Virus record (IMG/VR): IMGVR_UViG_3300050821_002711
Span: 1 to 48,498 of that record
From: a virus
Length of the DNA: 48,498 bases
Strand: one strand, 5' to 3'
The notes beneath the pieces were generated by a model, which saw only the letters and a list, made by a program, of their open reading frames with translations, did not search any database and was not told where the DNA came from. A program made the translations under genes and the position numbers. Of this stretch, positions 15,418 through 22,811 are shown in pieces. Position 1 is the stretch's first letter. Every line of letters starts with the position of its first letter.

Positions 15418-15546
15418 GGCGCTCGGCTCCTGGCGCTCGGCTCCTGGCGCTCGGCTCCTGGCGCTCGGCTCCCGGCGCTCGGCTCCCGGCGCTCGGCTCC
15501 CCGGCGCTCGGCTCCCCGGCGCTCGGCTCCCCGGCGCTCGGCTCCC
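15418..15546. repeat. Minisatellite of nine 14-15 bp units
   Basis: Nine tandem units GGCGCTCGGCTCC plus T, C or CC. Three units end in T, then two in C, three in CC (15 bp) and a last one in C. The stepwise drift of variants suggests expansion by slippage. Degenerate relatives start at about 15358. It reads open in several frames but has no ribosome site or domain, so I treat it as non-coding. Confidence 0.85.
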
Positions 15547-15571
15547 AAGACAACCTAGACAACGCCAAGCC

Positions 15572-15596
15572 GGGCCGGGCCGGGCCGGGCCGGGCC
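15572..15596. repeat. GGGCC pentanucleotide repeat, five units
   Basis: Five perfect tandem GGGCC units just after the minisatellite. Confidence 0.85.
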
Positions 15597-15646
15597 GGAC
15601 GCGTCCGGCTCGACCGCACCCGAACCCCCTCGATTTCCGGTGAAAA

Positions 15647-15745
15647 CCAATTCACACCAAAAAGCGCTTGGTTGGACCCAAGCCCCTCGCGCCCCGCTCG
15701 GAACCCAATTCACACCAAAAAGCGCTTGGTTGGACCCAAGCCCCT
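15647..15745. repeat. 41-bp direct repeat, two perfect copies
   Basis: Copies at 15647-15687 and 15705-15745, 58 bp apart start to start. Each contains the palindrome AAGCGCTT and a hairpin GCTTGG-TTGGAC-CCAAGC. Iteron-like arrangement beside a large hairpin suggests a protein-binding or origin function; not proven. Confidence 0.85.
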
Positions 15746-15779
15746 TTGGCTACAGTTGGGACCGTTGCTGGTATTATTA

Positions 15780-15859
15780 TATATGGTTACGCGCTACGCC
15801 TGCACCGCACGCCCTCGCGCGCGTACGCGTACGGTGCAGGCGTAGCGCGTAACCATATA
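15780..15859. repeat. Perfect 28-bp inverted repeat (large hairpin)
   Basis: Arms 15780-15807 and 15832-15859 are exactly complementary, with a 24-bp GC-rich centre that itself holds TACGCGTA. AT-rich flanks (TATTATTATATA and AATATATATAG) border the arms. It lies 80 bp beyond the 3' end of the integrase gene. It could be a cruciform origin, a site for the integrase or a bidirectional RNA hairpin. The rest of 15288-15939 contains no gene I can support. Confidence 0.9.
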
Positions 15860-15939
15860 AAAGAATATATATAGTAATAGGGATAAGGGCTTGCTTCGAG
15901 GGCGCGGTCCTAACGAGGGCCGCAATCAGAAAATTCAGG

Positions 15940-17052
15940 CTAACTCCCTGAAATGTCAAGCTTATCCGCAGCCTCGATCAAATAGTCAGGTGTAAGATGG
16001 ACATAAGTCGCCATTACCGTCCGAAGATCGTCTTGCAACCATTGCGCGACTTGGACGGGGTCTACACCTAATTTAATGCGATTGGTCGCCCAGGAATGAC
16101 GCAGGTCATGAATATTTAAATTGGGTTTCTTGGATTTTTTAATCAGGGTTTCCCATTGCGTGCGAATATTTTTAACTCGGCAGACACGAACGTCCTTGAT
16201 TATTTCGGGCGTTTTACCGGGCAAAGCGCCCGCGACACCCGCTCGATCGAGCGCTTCGCGGTAGGCGCGGCGCAGGATTGGCTCTAGCGCCTTCGACGCC
16301 GGAACCTTCATGCGGCGCTTTTTCCGGTTCGACGCCGGGGCGTCCGACGAGAAATCGAGGATGACGCGTCCGTCCTCGTTCCAGTTGATCTTGCCCCACG
16401 GGAGTTCGAGCACGGCCCCCCGGCGCGCCCCGGTGGCGACGGCGATCGTGGCGAACAGGGTGATCGGCTCAAGCGCGCCCTGGCCCTCTGGCGGGCTGGC
16501 CGCGACCGCCAGCGCCCACAAGTCAGCGATCTCTTTGACGGTCGCCGGATTGTTGCGGGCGGGCGGCTGCGGCGGCAGCTCGATATGGGGCAGCTCGGCC
16601 AGCGTGAGCATCCGGCGCTTGACCGCAAAGCGCAGCGCCGCCTTGAGCGCCCCCAACTCGCGCCGGATGGCGCTGTCTGTGCGGCCCTGTCTGCGGCGGG
16701 CGAGGGTGTAATCCTCGAAATCGCCGAACGGGATCGGATGGTCCGAGCGATCGCCGAACACCGCCAGCGGCGCGCGCAGCGAAAAGTCCTGGCTCATGCT
16801 GGTCTGGCGGTTTTCGCAATTGTCGAGGTAGCGCGCGCAAATCTCGCGCACCGTGGGTTTGCCGCTGTCGGCGACGATCCGCGCTAGATCGCGCCAGATG
16901 ATTTCCGCTGTAGCGCGCGCCGCGTCGCCGTTGCGTTCCTGAGTAGAGCGCGTCTGCGTTTTGCCGTCCGCTGTCCAGCGGAGTTCGTAGTATCCTTCGC
17001 GGTTGAGGGCGAGCTTGTAGGGCTTGCCGTCATAGAGTTTTTTACCACGCAT
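15940..17052 (-). CDS. int: Tyrosine-type site-specific integrase
   Basis: A 370-residue recombinase. It has an N-terminal arm-binding/core-binding region (to about 165) and a catalytic domain with Arg in TGARRGAVLEL (about 210), HDLRH (315-319) and the nucleophile Tyr350 in MATYVHLTPDY. The second conserved His/Trp position before the tyrosine (usually LGH) reads LQDD, so Asp341 stands where His is usual. The MRGKK start at 17052 has GAGG upstream; a longer start at 17103 is possible. It overlaps the HTH gene upstream by 169 nt in another frame. It integrates phage DNA at attB, and the likely attP is far away at about 29.8 kb. Confidence 0.92.
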   Translation of the reverse strand: MRGKKLYDGKPYKLALNREGYYELRWTADGKTQTRSTQERNGDAARATAEIIWRDLARIVADSGKPTVREICARYLDNCENRQTSMSQDFSLRAPLAVFGDRSDHPIPFGDFEDYTLARRRQGRTDSAIRRELGALKAALRFAVKRRMLTLAELPHIELPPQPPARNNPATVKEIADLWALAVAASPPEGQGALEPITLFATIAVATGARRGAVLELPWGKINWNEDGRVILDFSSDAPASNRKKRRMKVPASKALEPILRRAYREALDRAGVAGALPGKTPEIIKDVRVCRVKNIRTQWETLIKKSKKPNLNIHDLRHSWATNRIKLGVDPVQVAQWLQDDLRTVMATYVHLTPDYLIEAADKLDISGS

Positions 17053-17216
17053 GTCTTGTTCGCCTCGATGAAGTTGAGAAAGTCTTGCAGTTCGATCAGA
17101 CACGGACGGCCTTTGAGAAAGCGAAGGCCGGAAGCCTTGCGCCAGCGCGCCACCGTCTGCGCGGATTTACGAACGAGAGCGCCCGCTTCGCTGTCTGTGA
17201 GCCACTTTGTTGTCAT
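16884..17216 (-). CDS. Excisionase-like HTH protein overlapping int
   Basis: A 110-residue frame. The first 50 residues form a MerR/excisionase-type winged helix: LTDSEAGALVRKSAQTVARWRKASGLRFLKGRPCLIELQDFLNFI, split by a turn. The last 55 or so residues overlap the start of int in a different frame and have a Ser/Thr/Arg-rich, shadow-like composition. A functional overlap or decay of an original stop are both possible. It follows the repressor with a 50-nt overlap. Likely directs excision or controls int. Confidence 0.65.
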   Translation of the reverse strand: MTTKWLTDSEAGALVRKSAQTVARWRKASGLRFLKGRPCLIELQDFLNFIEANKTCVVKNSMTASPTSSPSTAKDTTNSAGQRTAKRRRALLRNATATRRALQRKSSGAI

Positions 17217-17763
17217 CTATCTTGGCCTCAGTCTGCTCTGGTTTTGCCTCTGTAGGTTCTGATTTCTTCGCCTCGACGACGAGGGTCTGGCCGACTGCGT
17301 TCTCAATCAGCACGTCGTAATTGGTGGCTAACAAAAACATGATTTTCGCCGCGACTTGTTCAGGCACTATTTTGTTGACGCGTAAAAAGACTTTATTGTC
17401 TTCGCCCTGAACCTTGGTGATCGAATAGGCCGGATTGGCTTGCTCGATCATCGCCGCGCCGAAGTGTTCGGGTGCTAGTTCAGCGACTTCGACGCCAAGC
17501 TGGTCGGCGATCTTTTTTAAGTTGCGCGGGTCAGGGAACGCCTTGCCAGCCACATAGACGCTGATCCGGTCGCGGTTCTTCGCCACCTTGTAGCCGCTCT
17601 TGGTTTCGGCGTGGCCCCACACGGCTCGGGCGAGATCGCTGTAGTTCCAGCCTTTCTGATCGAGCAATTGTTGCAGCCGCTGGCCGAAGGCTTGCTGTCC
17701 TATTTCTACGGTCGGCGGGCTGTCGGCCCGATGTGAGATGAACACTCTTTTTCGTGGAGACAT
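17167..17763 (-). CDS. CI-like phage repressor (XRE HTH)
   Basis: A 198-residue DNA-binding protein. The helix-turn-helix domain spans about 25-100 (FGQRLQQLLDQKGWNYSDLARAVWG ... DRISVYVAGKAFPDPRNLKKIADQLGV). The C-terminal half (ITKVQGEDNKVFLRVNKIVPEQVAAKIMFLL) may dimerise. No LexA-type Ser/Lys peptidase motif is visible, so induction may not be by self-cleavage. The MSPRKR start at 17763 has AAAGGA 9 nt upstream. It is divergent from the early operon across an operator-rich region, as expected for a lysogeny repressor. Confidence 0.82.
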   Translation of the reverse strand: MSPRKRVFISHRADSPPTVEIGQQAFGQRLQQLLDQKGWNYSDLARAVWGHAETKSGYKVAKNRDRISVYVAGKAFPDPRNLKKIADQLGVEVAELAPEHFGAAMIEQANPAYSITKVQGEDNKVFLRVNKIVPEQVAAKIMFLLATNYDVLIENAVGQTLVVEAKKSEPTEAKPEQTEAKIDDNKVAHRQRSGRSRS

Positions 17764-17806
17764 TTGTGGTGGTCCTTTCAAGTTGGTGGCGGGAATTAAG
17801 TTGTCG

Positions 17807-17824
17807 TTTTTGTCTCTTTTGTCA
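17807..17824 (-). promoter_or_regulatory. Shared operator/promoter motif, repressor copy
   Basis: On the minus strand this reads TGACAAAAGAGACAAAA, located about 45-60 bp upstream of the repressor ATG. The same 17-mer occurs on the plus strand at 27440-27456, upstream of another HTH gene. Likely a binding site for the repressor or a shared promoter element. Confidence 0.6.
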
Positions 17825-17849
17825 TAGCATGTCATAGAATGTCAACTCA
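17820..17849. promoter_or_regulatory. Three 10-bp tandem operator-like repeats
   Basis: TGTCATAGCA, TGTCATAGAA and TGTCAACTCA start at 17820, 17830 and 17840, one per helical turn. A minus-strand TTGACA (17845-17840) and TATGAC overlap them. This fits an autoregulated repressor promoter. Confidence 0.6.
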
Positions 17850-18266
17850 TAACGTCATCACATGGTGAATTTTAAATCGTTCTAAGTGCCGACAAAAAGA
17901 GGTTGTCACACTCCGAAGCGCACCTCTGGCGCACACCGGAGACAGATGTTCCACACGTCGCAAAATGTGTAGTTTGACAAAAACATTACTACCCGCTCGT
18001 TGGTTCCCAGAAAACTGTGGACAAGATGTTAACATAGCGAAATCAAGGCTTTATGTGGCAAGATGACGCGTCAACTGGCTTTTATGTGGAGGTGCGCTTG
18101 CCGCGTGCAGGTTGTAGACAGGCCGGAGCGATAAAGTGAAATATGGGATTTTGCCTATGCTGGGCAAAACTACCTACTTACCCGTCTTGACAACCGGATC
18201 ACAGCTTGTTTTGTTAGACAGCAAGCCGACACCGGCAAGCAAAACCCCTTTTGTCCACAGGAAAAA
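17850..18266. promoter_or_regulatory. Genetic switch / early control region
   Basis: No gene is supported here. Elements seen: an 11-bp inverted pair AAGCGCACCTC (17916-17926) and GAGGTGCGCTT (18089-18099); a direct repeat GGCTTTATGTGG / GGCTTTTATGTGG (about 18049 and 18077); and the palindrome TTTTGCC-7nt-GGCAAAA (18149-18169) just before the rightward promoter. Together they suggest several repressor-type binding sites and possible looping. Confidence 0.55.
18187..18216 (+). promoter_or_regulatory. Rightward early promoter candidate
   Basis: Perfect -35 TTGACA (18187-18192), 18-nt spacer and -10 TTGTTA (18211-18216), about 50 bp before the first early gene. The palindrome at 18149-18169 sits just upstream. 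Confidence 0.6.
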
Positions 18267-18779
18267 TTGGAGGAAACCCTGCGTTATTGTGGGATAGACC
18301 CCGGTCTGAGCGGCGCAGTCGCCTTCATCCGCCCCGACGCGGCGCACCCCCACAATCGCCTCGCCGTCTACGACGCGCCCTTGGTGGGCGGCGAGTTCGA
18401 CGGCGTCGCCTTCGCCAAGCTGCTCGCCGAGCGCCTGCCGGATATGGCGGCGATCGAGCACGCGTTCTCCCGGCCAGGCCAGGGCGTGGCTTCGACGTTC
18501 AAGTTCGGCAAGACGTTCGGCCAGGCGCTCGGCGTGATCCAGGCGCTGGGAATTCCTTACGAGCTGGTGTCGCCGTCTGTCTGGAAAAAGAGCTTCAAAA
18601 TAAGCCCCAGCTCGCCAAAAGACGCGTCCAGGCTTGTCTGTAGACGGCTCTATCCGGGGGCCGACATCCCCTTGAAGCGCCACCACGGGCGGGCTGACGC
18701 GATTTTGATCGCCCATTTCGCTTGGCAACGCTTGGCGACGACGAAGATTTTCGAGACAGAAGTGTTGGCGGAAATATGA
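18267..18779 (+). CDS. RuvC-like Holliday junction resolvase
   Basis: A 170-residue RNase H-fold nuclease. It has GIDPGLSGAVA with Asp11, AIEHAFSRPGQG with the second-strand Glu, and a C-terminal HHGRADAILIA supplying the last acidic residues, plus SPSVWKK typical of RuvC-like phage resolvases. It would resolve branched DNA before packaging. There is no in-frame ATG near the N-terminus. A TTG at 18267 has AGGA 5 nt upstream, and a CTG at 18279 has GGAGGA close by, so the start is one of these. First gene of the early operon; its stop overlaps the next start as ATGA. Confidence 0.82.
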   Translation: MEETLRYCGIDPGLSGAVAFIRPDAAHPHNRLAVYDAPLVGGEFDGVAFAKLLAERLPDMAAIEHAFSRPGQGVASTFKFGKTFGQALGVIQALGIPYELVSPSVWKKSFKISPSSPKDASRLVCRRLYPGADIPLKRHHGRADAILIAHFAWQRLATTKIFETEVLAEI

Positions 18780-20209
18780 GCGCGCCCCTCGAACTCGAAC
18801 CCTACCAAGAGGATTGCCGCGATTGGATGGCGGGCGTGTCGCGCCGCTGTCTGGCGGGCGACCCCGGCATCGGCAAGACCCCGATCGGCGTGGAAGTCTG
18901 CGACAAACTGAACGCTGAGCGGGTGCTCGTGCTGTGCCCGGCCATCGCGCTCGAAGTCTGGCGCAGACACTTTCGGGATTGGAGCGATCGGGGCCTCCCG
19001 ATCGTGATTGTGCGCACCGCGAGCGATCTGCGCCGGGGATCAGGCGTGTTCATCCTGTCGTATTCGCTCGCCGCGCTGCGCAAAGACATCGGCATGATGG
19101 TGAGAGGCGGCGAGCGGTTCGACGTGATTTTGCTCGACGAGGGCCACGCGCTCAAGAATTCCCAGAGCAGTCGAACTCGCGAGGTCTACGGGATCGACGC
19201 CCAGGGCGGGGCAGACAGCTACGTCGCCAACGCCGTGCATGTCTACGTGTTAACGGGATCGCCGACACCCAACCACGCTGGCGAGCTTTACACCCACCTT
19301 CGAGCGCTCGCGCCCGAGCTGATCCGCACCAACACGGGTCAGCCGATGGACGAGTACACGTTCCTGCAACGCTACACCCACGGCGCTCACGCGCCGGACG
19401 GCTGGCGGGTCTACGGCAACAAGAACGCCGACGAGCTGCGGCGTCGGATCAAACCCTTTATGAAGCGCGTCACCAAGAAGCAGGCGTTCGGCTCGCGCGG
19501 CTACGTTGAACCGATGGTTGCCACCTACGCGCTTCCAGACAGCGTCTTGCCCAAGGATTTCAGGTTGGCGCTCACGCCGGGTCTGCGCGCGGCGATGGAC
19601 TTGCAGAACGACGACGAGTTCCTGCTCGCCGCGCGCAACCAGGTCGGCGAATTCGCTCGCGCCAGACACGAGGTCGGTGTGGCGAAGGTCGAAGGCGTCG
19701 CCCAGCTCGTGGAGAACGATCTCGCCGCCAGACACGACGAGAAGATCGTCGTCTTTGCCTGGCACCTCGATGTGATCGACGGGATCGCCAACCGGCTGTC
19801 CAGCCGTGCGGTCAAGGTCGAGGTCATCGGCGGCTCGACGCCGCAGACCGAGCGCACAAAATACATCGATGCTTTCCAGACACGCGACGAGCCGCGCGTC
19901 ATCATTATCCAGATGGCCGCAGGAGGGCATGTCATCACGCTCACCCGATCGCACAACGTCATCATCGTCGAACCCGATCCGGTGCCGGAGAACAATCGCC
20001 AGCCGATCTCGCGCTGCGACAGGTTCGGGCAGACAGAGCGTGTCTTGGCGCGGCTGATCTCGATCCCTGGCACCATCGACGACCGGATCGCCGACATCTG
20101 CGCGCGCAAAATCCGCGACATCAACTTTCTCATCGACGGTCAGCAGACAGCGACGGCTGCGACCGACGGGGGCTCATCCTTTCCGCCGTTGGAGACTTCG
20201 GGCCTATGA
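18776..20209 (+). CDS. SNF2-like DEAD/DEAH helicase
   Basis: A 477-residue superfamily 2 ATPase. Visible motifs: Walker A AGDPGIGKT (27-35), DEGHALKN (121-128) as Walker B, VLTGSPTPN as motif III, and a C-terminal helicase lobe with KIVVFAWHLDVID and motif VI QPISRCDRFGQTERV. Short phage SNF2-type helicases of this kind lie in replication/recombination modules and remodel or unwind DNA. Overlaps at both ends (ATGA) show tight coupling with the resolvase and the AT-hook gene. Confidence 0.9.
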   Translation: MSAPLELEPYQEDCRDWMAGVSRRCLAGDPGIGKTPIGVEVCDKLNAERVLVLCPAIALEVWRRHFRDWSDRGLPIVIVRTASDLRRGSGVFILSYSLAALRKDIGMMVRGGERFDVILLDEGHALKNSQSSRTREVYGIDAQGGADSYVANAVHVYVLTGSPTPNHAGELYTHLRALAPELIRTNTGQPMDEYTFLQRYTHGAHAPDGWRVYGNKNADELRRRIKPFMKRVTKKQAFGSRGYVEPMVATYALPDSVLPKDFRLALTPGLRAAMDLQNDDEFLLAARNQVGEFARARHEVGVAKVEGVAQLVENDLAARHDEKIVVFAWHLDVIDGIANRLSSRAVKVEVIGGSTPQTERTKYIDAFQTRDEPRVIIIQMAAGGHVITLTRSHNVIIVEPDPVPENNRQPISRCDRFGQTERVLARLISIPGTIDDRIADICARKIRDINFLIDGQQTATAATDGGSSFPPLETSGL

Positions 20210-20673
20210 TCAAGATGACAATTATTGCTGACGACGAAGTCGATTTCCGTCGCAAGATTTGCCGCCTCGCTGTGCCCTATATGGAGGGCTACGCCGAGGC
20301 GGGCGGTTTCAATGAGCCCGAACCCGAGGCGACCGAGCCGCCGCCCCCGCCGCCGCCAACATCGGACGCCGCGCCCGAGACGCCGAGGAAAGGCCGCCCG
20401 AGAGGCTCGACCAACAAGCCCAAGACCAATGGCAGCGGCGCGGAGCCGCCGCAGACAGAGGCGCAGCCCGCGAATGGCGCGCTGGTCGAGGTGATGTCCC
20501 TCGCCGAGCAAATCCAGCTCATCACCGACGCGGCGCACGACCAACCCGAGAAGTTCAAGCCGTTGCTGGTGCCGCTGCGCGAGAAGCTTGGCGTCCAGTA
20601 CGTGTCTAAGGCGCTCGAAAAGGACCGGCCCGTCCTGCAAGCGTTCATCAACGAGCATGGGCTCGCGGTCTGA
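20206..20673 (+). CDS. AT-hook-containing hypothetical protein
   Basis: A 155-residue protein in three parts. There is an N-terminal segment (MIKMTIIADDEVDFRRKICR), a Pro/Glu-rich linker with an AT-hook-like RKGRPRGS (61-68), and a helical C-terminal domain (MSLAEQIQLITDAAHDQPEKFKPLLVPL...EKDRPVLQAFI). AT-hooks bind the minor groove of AT-rich DNA. Placement between the helicase and a nuclease suggests a DNA-bound accessory in replication or recombination. No family recognised for the C-terminal part. Confidence 0.75.
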   Translation: MIKMTIIADDEVDFRRKICRLAVPYMEGYAEAGGFNEPEPEATEPPPPPPPTSDAAPETPRKGRPRGSTNKPKTNGSGAEPPQTEAQPANGALVEVMSLAEQIQLITDAAHDQPEKFKPLLVPLREKLGVQYVSKALEKDRPVLQAFINEHGLAV

Positions 20674-20676
20674 TCG

Positions 20677-21507
20677 ATGGGCCGTCCAGACACGGTCTTT
20701 CTCGACGAGAACCGGCACGGCTCGGCCCACGCCCGGCTGAGCGCGTCGGGCTCGTCGATCTGGCTGAACTGCGAGAGCGCTCCGGCGCTGGCGCTGATCT
20801 GTCCGCCGAGGTCCGTGGGCGAAGCCGCTCGTATCGGCACAATCGCCCACTGGCTCGGCGAGCAACAACTGCGCAACCCGAAATTCCTGCCGCCGCTGCA
20901 CGTCATGATGGGGGGCGTCGTCTACGACGTGACGCTCGAACTCATGCTTGCCGTGTCTGTTTATGTGGCCTACGTGCAAGACATCATCAAACAAGCGAGC
21001 CTCCACGGGATCGAAGCGCATGTCGATCTCGCGCCCTTGTGGGCTCCCGGCAGACCGCCCGAGCCGGTGTTCGGCACCGCCGACTTCTGGGCGATCGTCG
21101 GCGATTGCCTGATCGTCGTCGATTACAAGAATGGGCGCGGCAAGTTCGTGTCTCCGGTCGAGAACCCGCAGGCGACGTTCTACGCGCTCGGCGTCTACCT
21201 CAAGCTCAACGGCGTGGAGCGTCGGCGGGTGCGCCGGGTCCGCATCGTCATTGTGCAACCGAATTCCGAGGGCGAACACGTTCGGGGTTGGGACATCCCG
21301 GCGGGCGACCTGATCTTCTGGGGCTACGCTGTCTTGAAGCCCGCCGCAGACAGGATATTCGCGGGCAAGCCCGGCCCCTATGCGGTCGGCTCGTGGTGCT
21401 GGTTCTGCCCAGGCGCTCTGATGTGCCCAGCCAAAGCCGAAGAGCGCCAGCTCGAAGCGCTGAACGATTTCCCTGTCTGGGACGAACAAGAGAAGGAGCT
21501 GATCTGA
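20677..21507 (+). CDS. DUF2800 PD-(D/E)XK nuclease
   Basis: A 276-residue RecB/Cas4-like nuclease. GTADFWAIVGDCLIVVDYKNGRG gives the catalytic Asp136 ... D149-Y-K151 pattern, followed by NPQATFYALGVYL. Cys32 (WLNCES) plus the late cluster CWFCPGALMC resemble the four-Cys arrangement that holds an iron-sulfur cluster in Cas4/AddB-type enzymes; that point is inference. DUF2800 and DUF2815 genes are regular neighbours in phage recombination modules, as here. Confidence 0.85.
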   Translation: MGRPDTVFLDENRHGSAHARLSASGSSIWLNCESAPALALICPPRSVGEAARIGTIAHWLGEQQLRNPKFLPPLHVMMGGVVYDVTLELMLAVSVYVAYVQDIIKQASLHGIEAHVDLAPLWAPGRPPEPVFGTADFWAIVGDCLIVVDYKNGRGKFVSPVENPQATFYALGVYLKLNGVERRRVRRVRIVIVQPNSEGEHVRGWDIPAGDLIFWGYAVLKPAADRIFAGKPGPYAVGSWCWFCPGALMCPAKAEERQLEALNDFPVWDEQEKELI

Positions 21508-21767
21508 TGGACAAGTGGGTTTGCCAAGAGTGTCGTTTCATTGGCGCGATGGAAGACTTCGATCACGTCCAAGACCCGCGTAGCGATCTCGTGTGGGTTG
21601 TCTGCCCCGAGTGCCGCACGCCTAGCCACGTCACGATGGCTTGCGACGAACCGGGTTGCAGCGAGGACAGCACATGCGGCTTCCCGACAGAAGCGGGCTA
21701 CCGGCGCACTTGCGGCAAGCACTACCGGCAACGACCCAAGCCGCTTCAGGCCGGTCCTCCAACGTAA
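21507..21767 (+). CDS. Zinc-ribbon-like protein
   Basis: An 86-residue protein with CQEC, CPEC and a third cluster CDEPGCSEDSTCGF...CGKHY, so up to eight or nine Cys/His ligands for two zinc sites. TGATG overlap with the nuclease gene. It may act with the nuclease or the ssDNA-binding protein; no exact family recognised. Confidence 0.75.
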   Translation: MDKWVCQECRFIGAMEDFDHVQDPRSDLVWVVCPECRTPSHVTMACDEPGCSEDSTCGFPTEAGYRRTCGKHYRQRPKPLQAGPPT

Positions 21768-21787
21768 GACAGAAGGGAGTTACAGAC

Positions 21788-22330
21788 ATGGCGCTCGAAA
21801 AGATTATGACGCCCCCCGGCATTGCCTCATTCATGAACCTCACCAAGCCCAGGGCCGCCGCGCTCGGCGGCGAACCGCGCTATTCGATTGTCCTCATCTT
21901 CGACAAGAAAGCCCAGGCGACCCCCGAGTTTCGGGCGTTGCAGGCTGGCGTCGAGAGGGCGATCACCGACAAGTGGGGCGCGAAGAAGCCGCATGGGCTG
22001 GCGTCGCCGTTCCGCGACGGGGCCGAGAAGGAAGGCCAATATGAGGGCTATCACGCGGGCGATGTTTTCATCTCACCCTGGTCGAAGGAAAAGCCCGGCG
22101 CTGTAGACAAGCAGCGCACCAGCATCCTCGATTGGTCGGATATTTATTCTGGCTGGACCGCTCGGGCCAACGTGCGCCCGTTCGGCTATGACACGGCGGG
22201 CAAGCGCGGCGTCGGGCTCTTGCTCGACAACGTTCAATTCCTCAAGGCGGGGCCTCGCCTCGATGGACGCGGTTCGGCTGAGAACGCCTACCCAGACGAT
22301 CAGCCGGAAGACGAAGACGAACTGATCTAG
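21788..22330 (+). CDS. DUF2815 ssDNA-binding protein
   Basis: A 180-residue OB-fold-type protein: RYSIVLIFDKKAQATPEFRAL, AITDKWGAKKP, GYHAGDVFISPWSK, WSDIYSGWTARANVRPFGYD, GVGLLLDNVQFLK. The acidic tail (PDDQPEDEDELI) is typical of phage single-strand-binding proteins that recruit partners. It protects single-stranded DNA during replication and recombination. Start ATG at 21788 after AAGGGAG. Confidence 0.85.
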   Translation: MALEKIMTPPGIASFMNLTKPRAAALGGEPRYSIVLIFDKKAQATPEFRALQAGVERAITDKWGAKKPHGLASPFRDGAEKEGQYEGYHAGDVFISPWSKEKPGAVDKQRTSILDWSDIYSGWTARANVRPFGYDTAGKRGVGLLLDNVQFLKAGPRLDGRGSAENAYPDDQPEDEDELI

Positions 22331-22343
22331 CACTCGTGACTTG

Positions 22344-22368
22344 ACGCGCGGAGCCATGCTCCGCGTGT
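22344..22368 (+). terminator. Terminator or attenuator within the early operon
   Basis: ACGCGCGGAG (22344-22353), loop CCATG, CTCCGCGTGT (22359-22368), one wobble pair, followed by CTTCTTT. The short T-rich tail suggests partial termination between the ssDNA-binding gene and the DUF6378-like gene. Confidence 0.55.
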
Positions 22369-22400
22369 CTTCTTTGGCGGCAGACACACAGGACAAACCC

Positions 22401-22802
22401 ATGAACGACGTTCACCCGAAGAGCCCAGGCCAGCCCCTCCACCTCGAAATTCTCAACGAAGCGACACGCTCGATCACCGATCACATGGTTGATTACGGCG
22501 AGCCCGCTGCGAATTACGAACGCGCGTCTGCGCTTGTGTCGCTGATCCTGAACAAGCCGATCACGCCCTACGAGATCGCGATGATCAAGCTCGCGGTCAA
22601 GCTGTCTCGGATCGCCGAGACACCGGACTTGCGCAAAAGCTACGTCGAGATGATCGCCTGCGCCGCGCTCGCCGGGGAGTTCGTGAACGCTGGGCATATC
22701 ACCACGAAACGTATGGCGCAGGCGCTCAAATCCGCGCCGATCAAGATGGGCGAGACGTTTAGCGTGCCGAGCCGCATACCCCTTGAGGAAATTGGTCGCT
22801 GA
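22401..22802 (+). CDS. DUF6378-like phage protein
   Basis: A 133-residue helical protein. The segment ILNEATRSITDHMVDYGEPAANYERASALVSLIL...ITPYEIAMIKLAVKLSRIAETPDLRKSYVEMIACAAL matches the DUF6378 pattern (LLxEA..LI...R...YG.P..NFxRIA..W, KLARL...PDHxDS.VDIAGYAA), a phage-only family. AGGA precedes the ATG. It lies just before the DNA polymerase, so a link to nucleotide or DNA metabolism is plausible but unproven. Confidence 0.75.
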   Translation: MNDVHPKSPGQPLHLEILNEATRSITDHMVDYGEPAANYERASALVSLILNKPITPYEIAMIKLAVKLSRIAETPDLRKSYVEMIACAALAGEFVNAGHITTKRMAQALKSAPIKMGETFSVPSRIPLEEIGR

Positions 22803-22811
22803 CTTGCGGGC

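Noticed and set aside
15418-15546. CRISPR array
   Set aside because: Units are directly tandem, 14-15 bp, with no spacers.
15335-15643. Protein-coding reading of the minisatellite (several frames open on both strands)
   Set aside because: Open only because of the repeat; no ribosome site, no domain, and all frames equally open.
15895-15925. Terminator for the integrase gene (GCGGTCCT-AACG-AGGGCCGC)
   Set aside because: Hairpin has a mismatch and no T-run on the minus strand.
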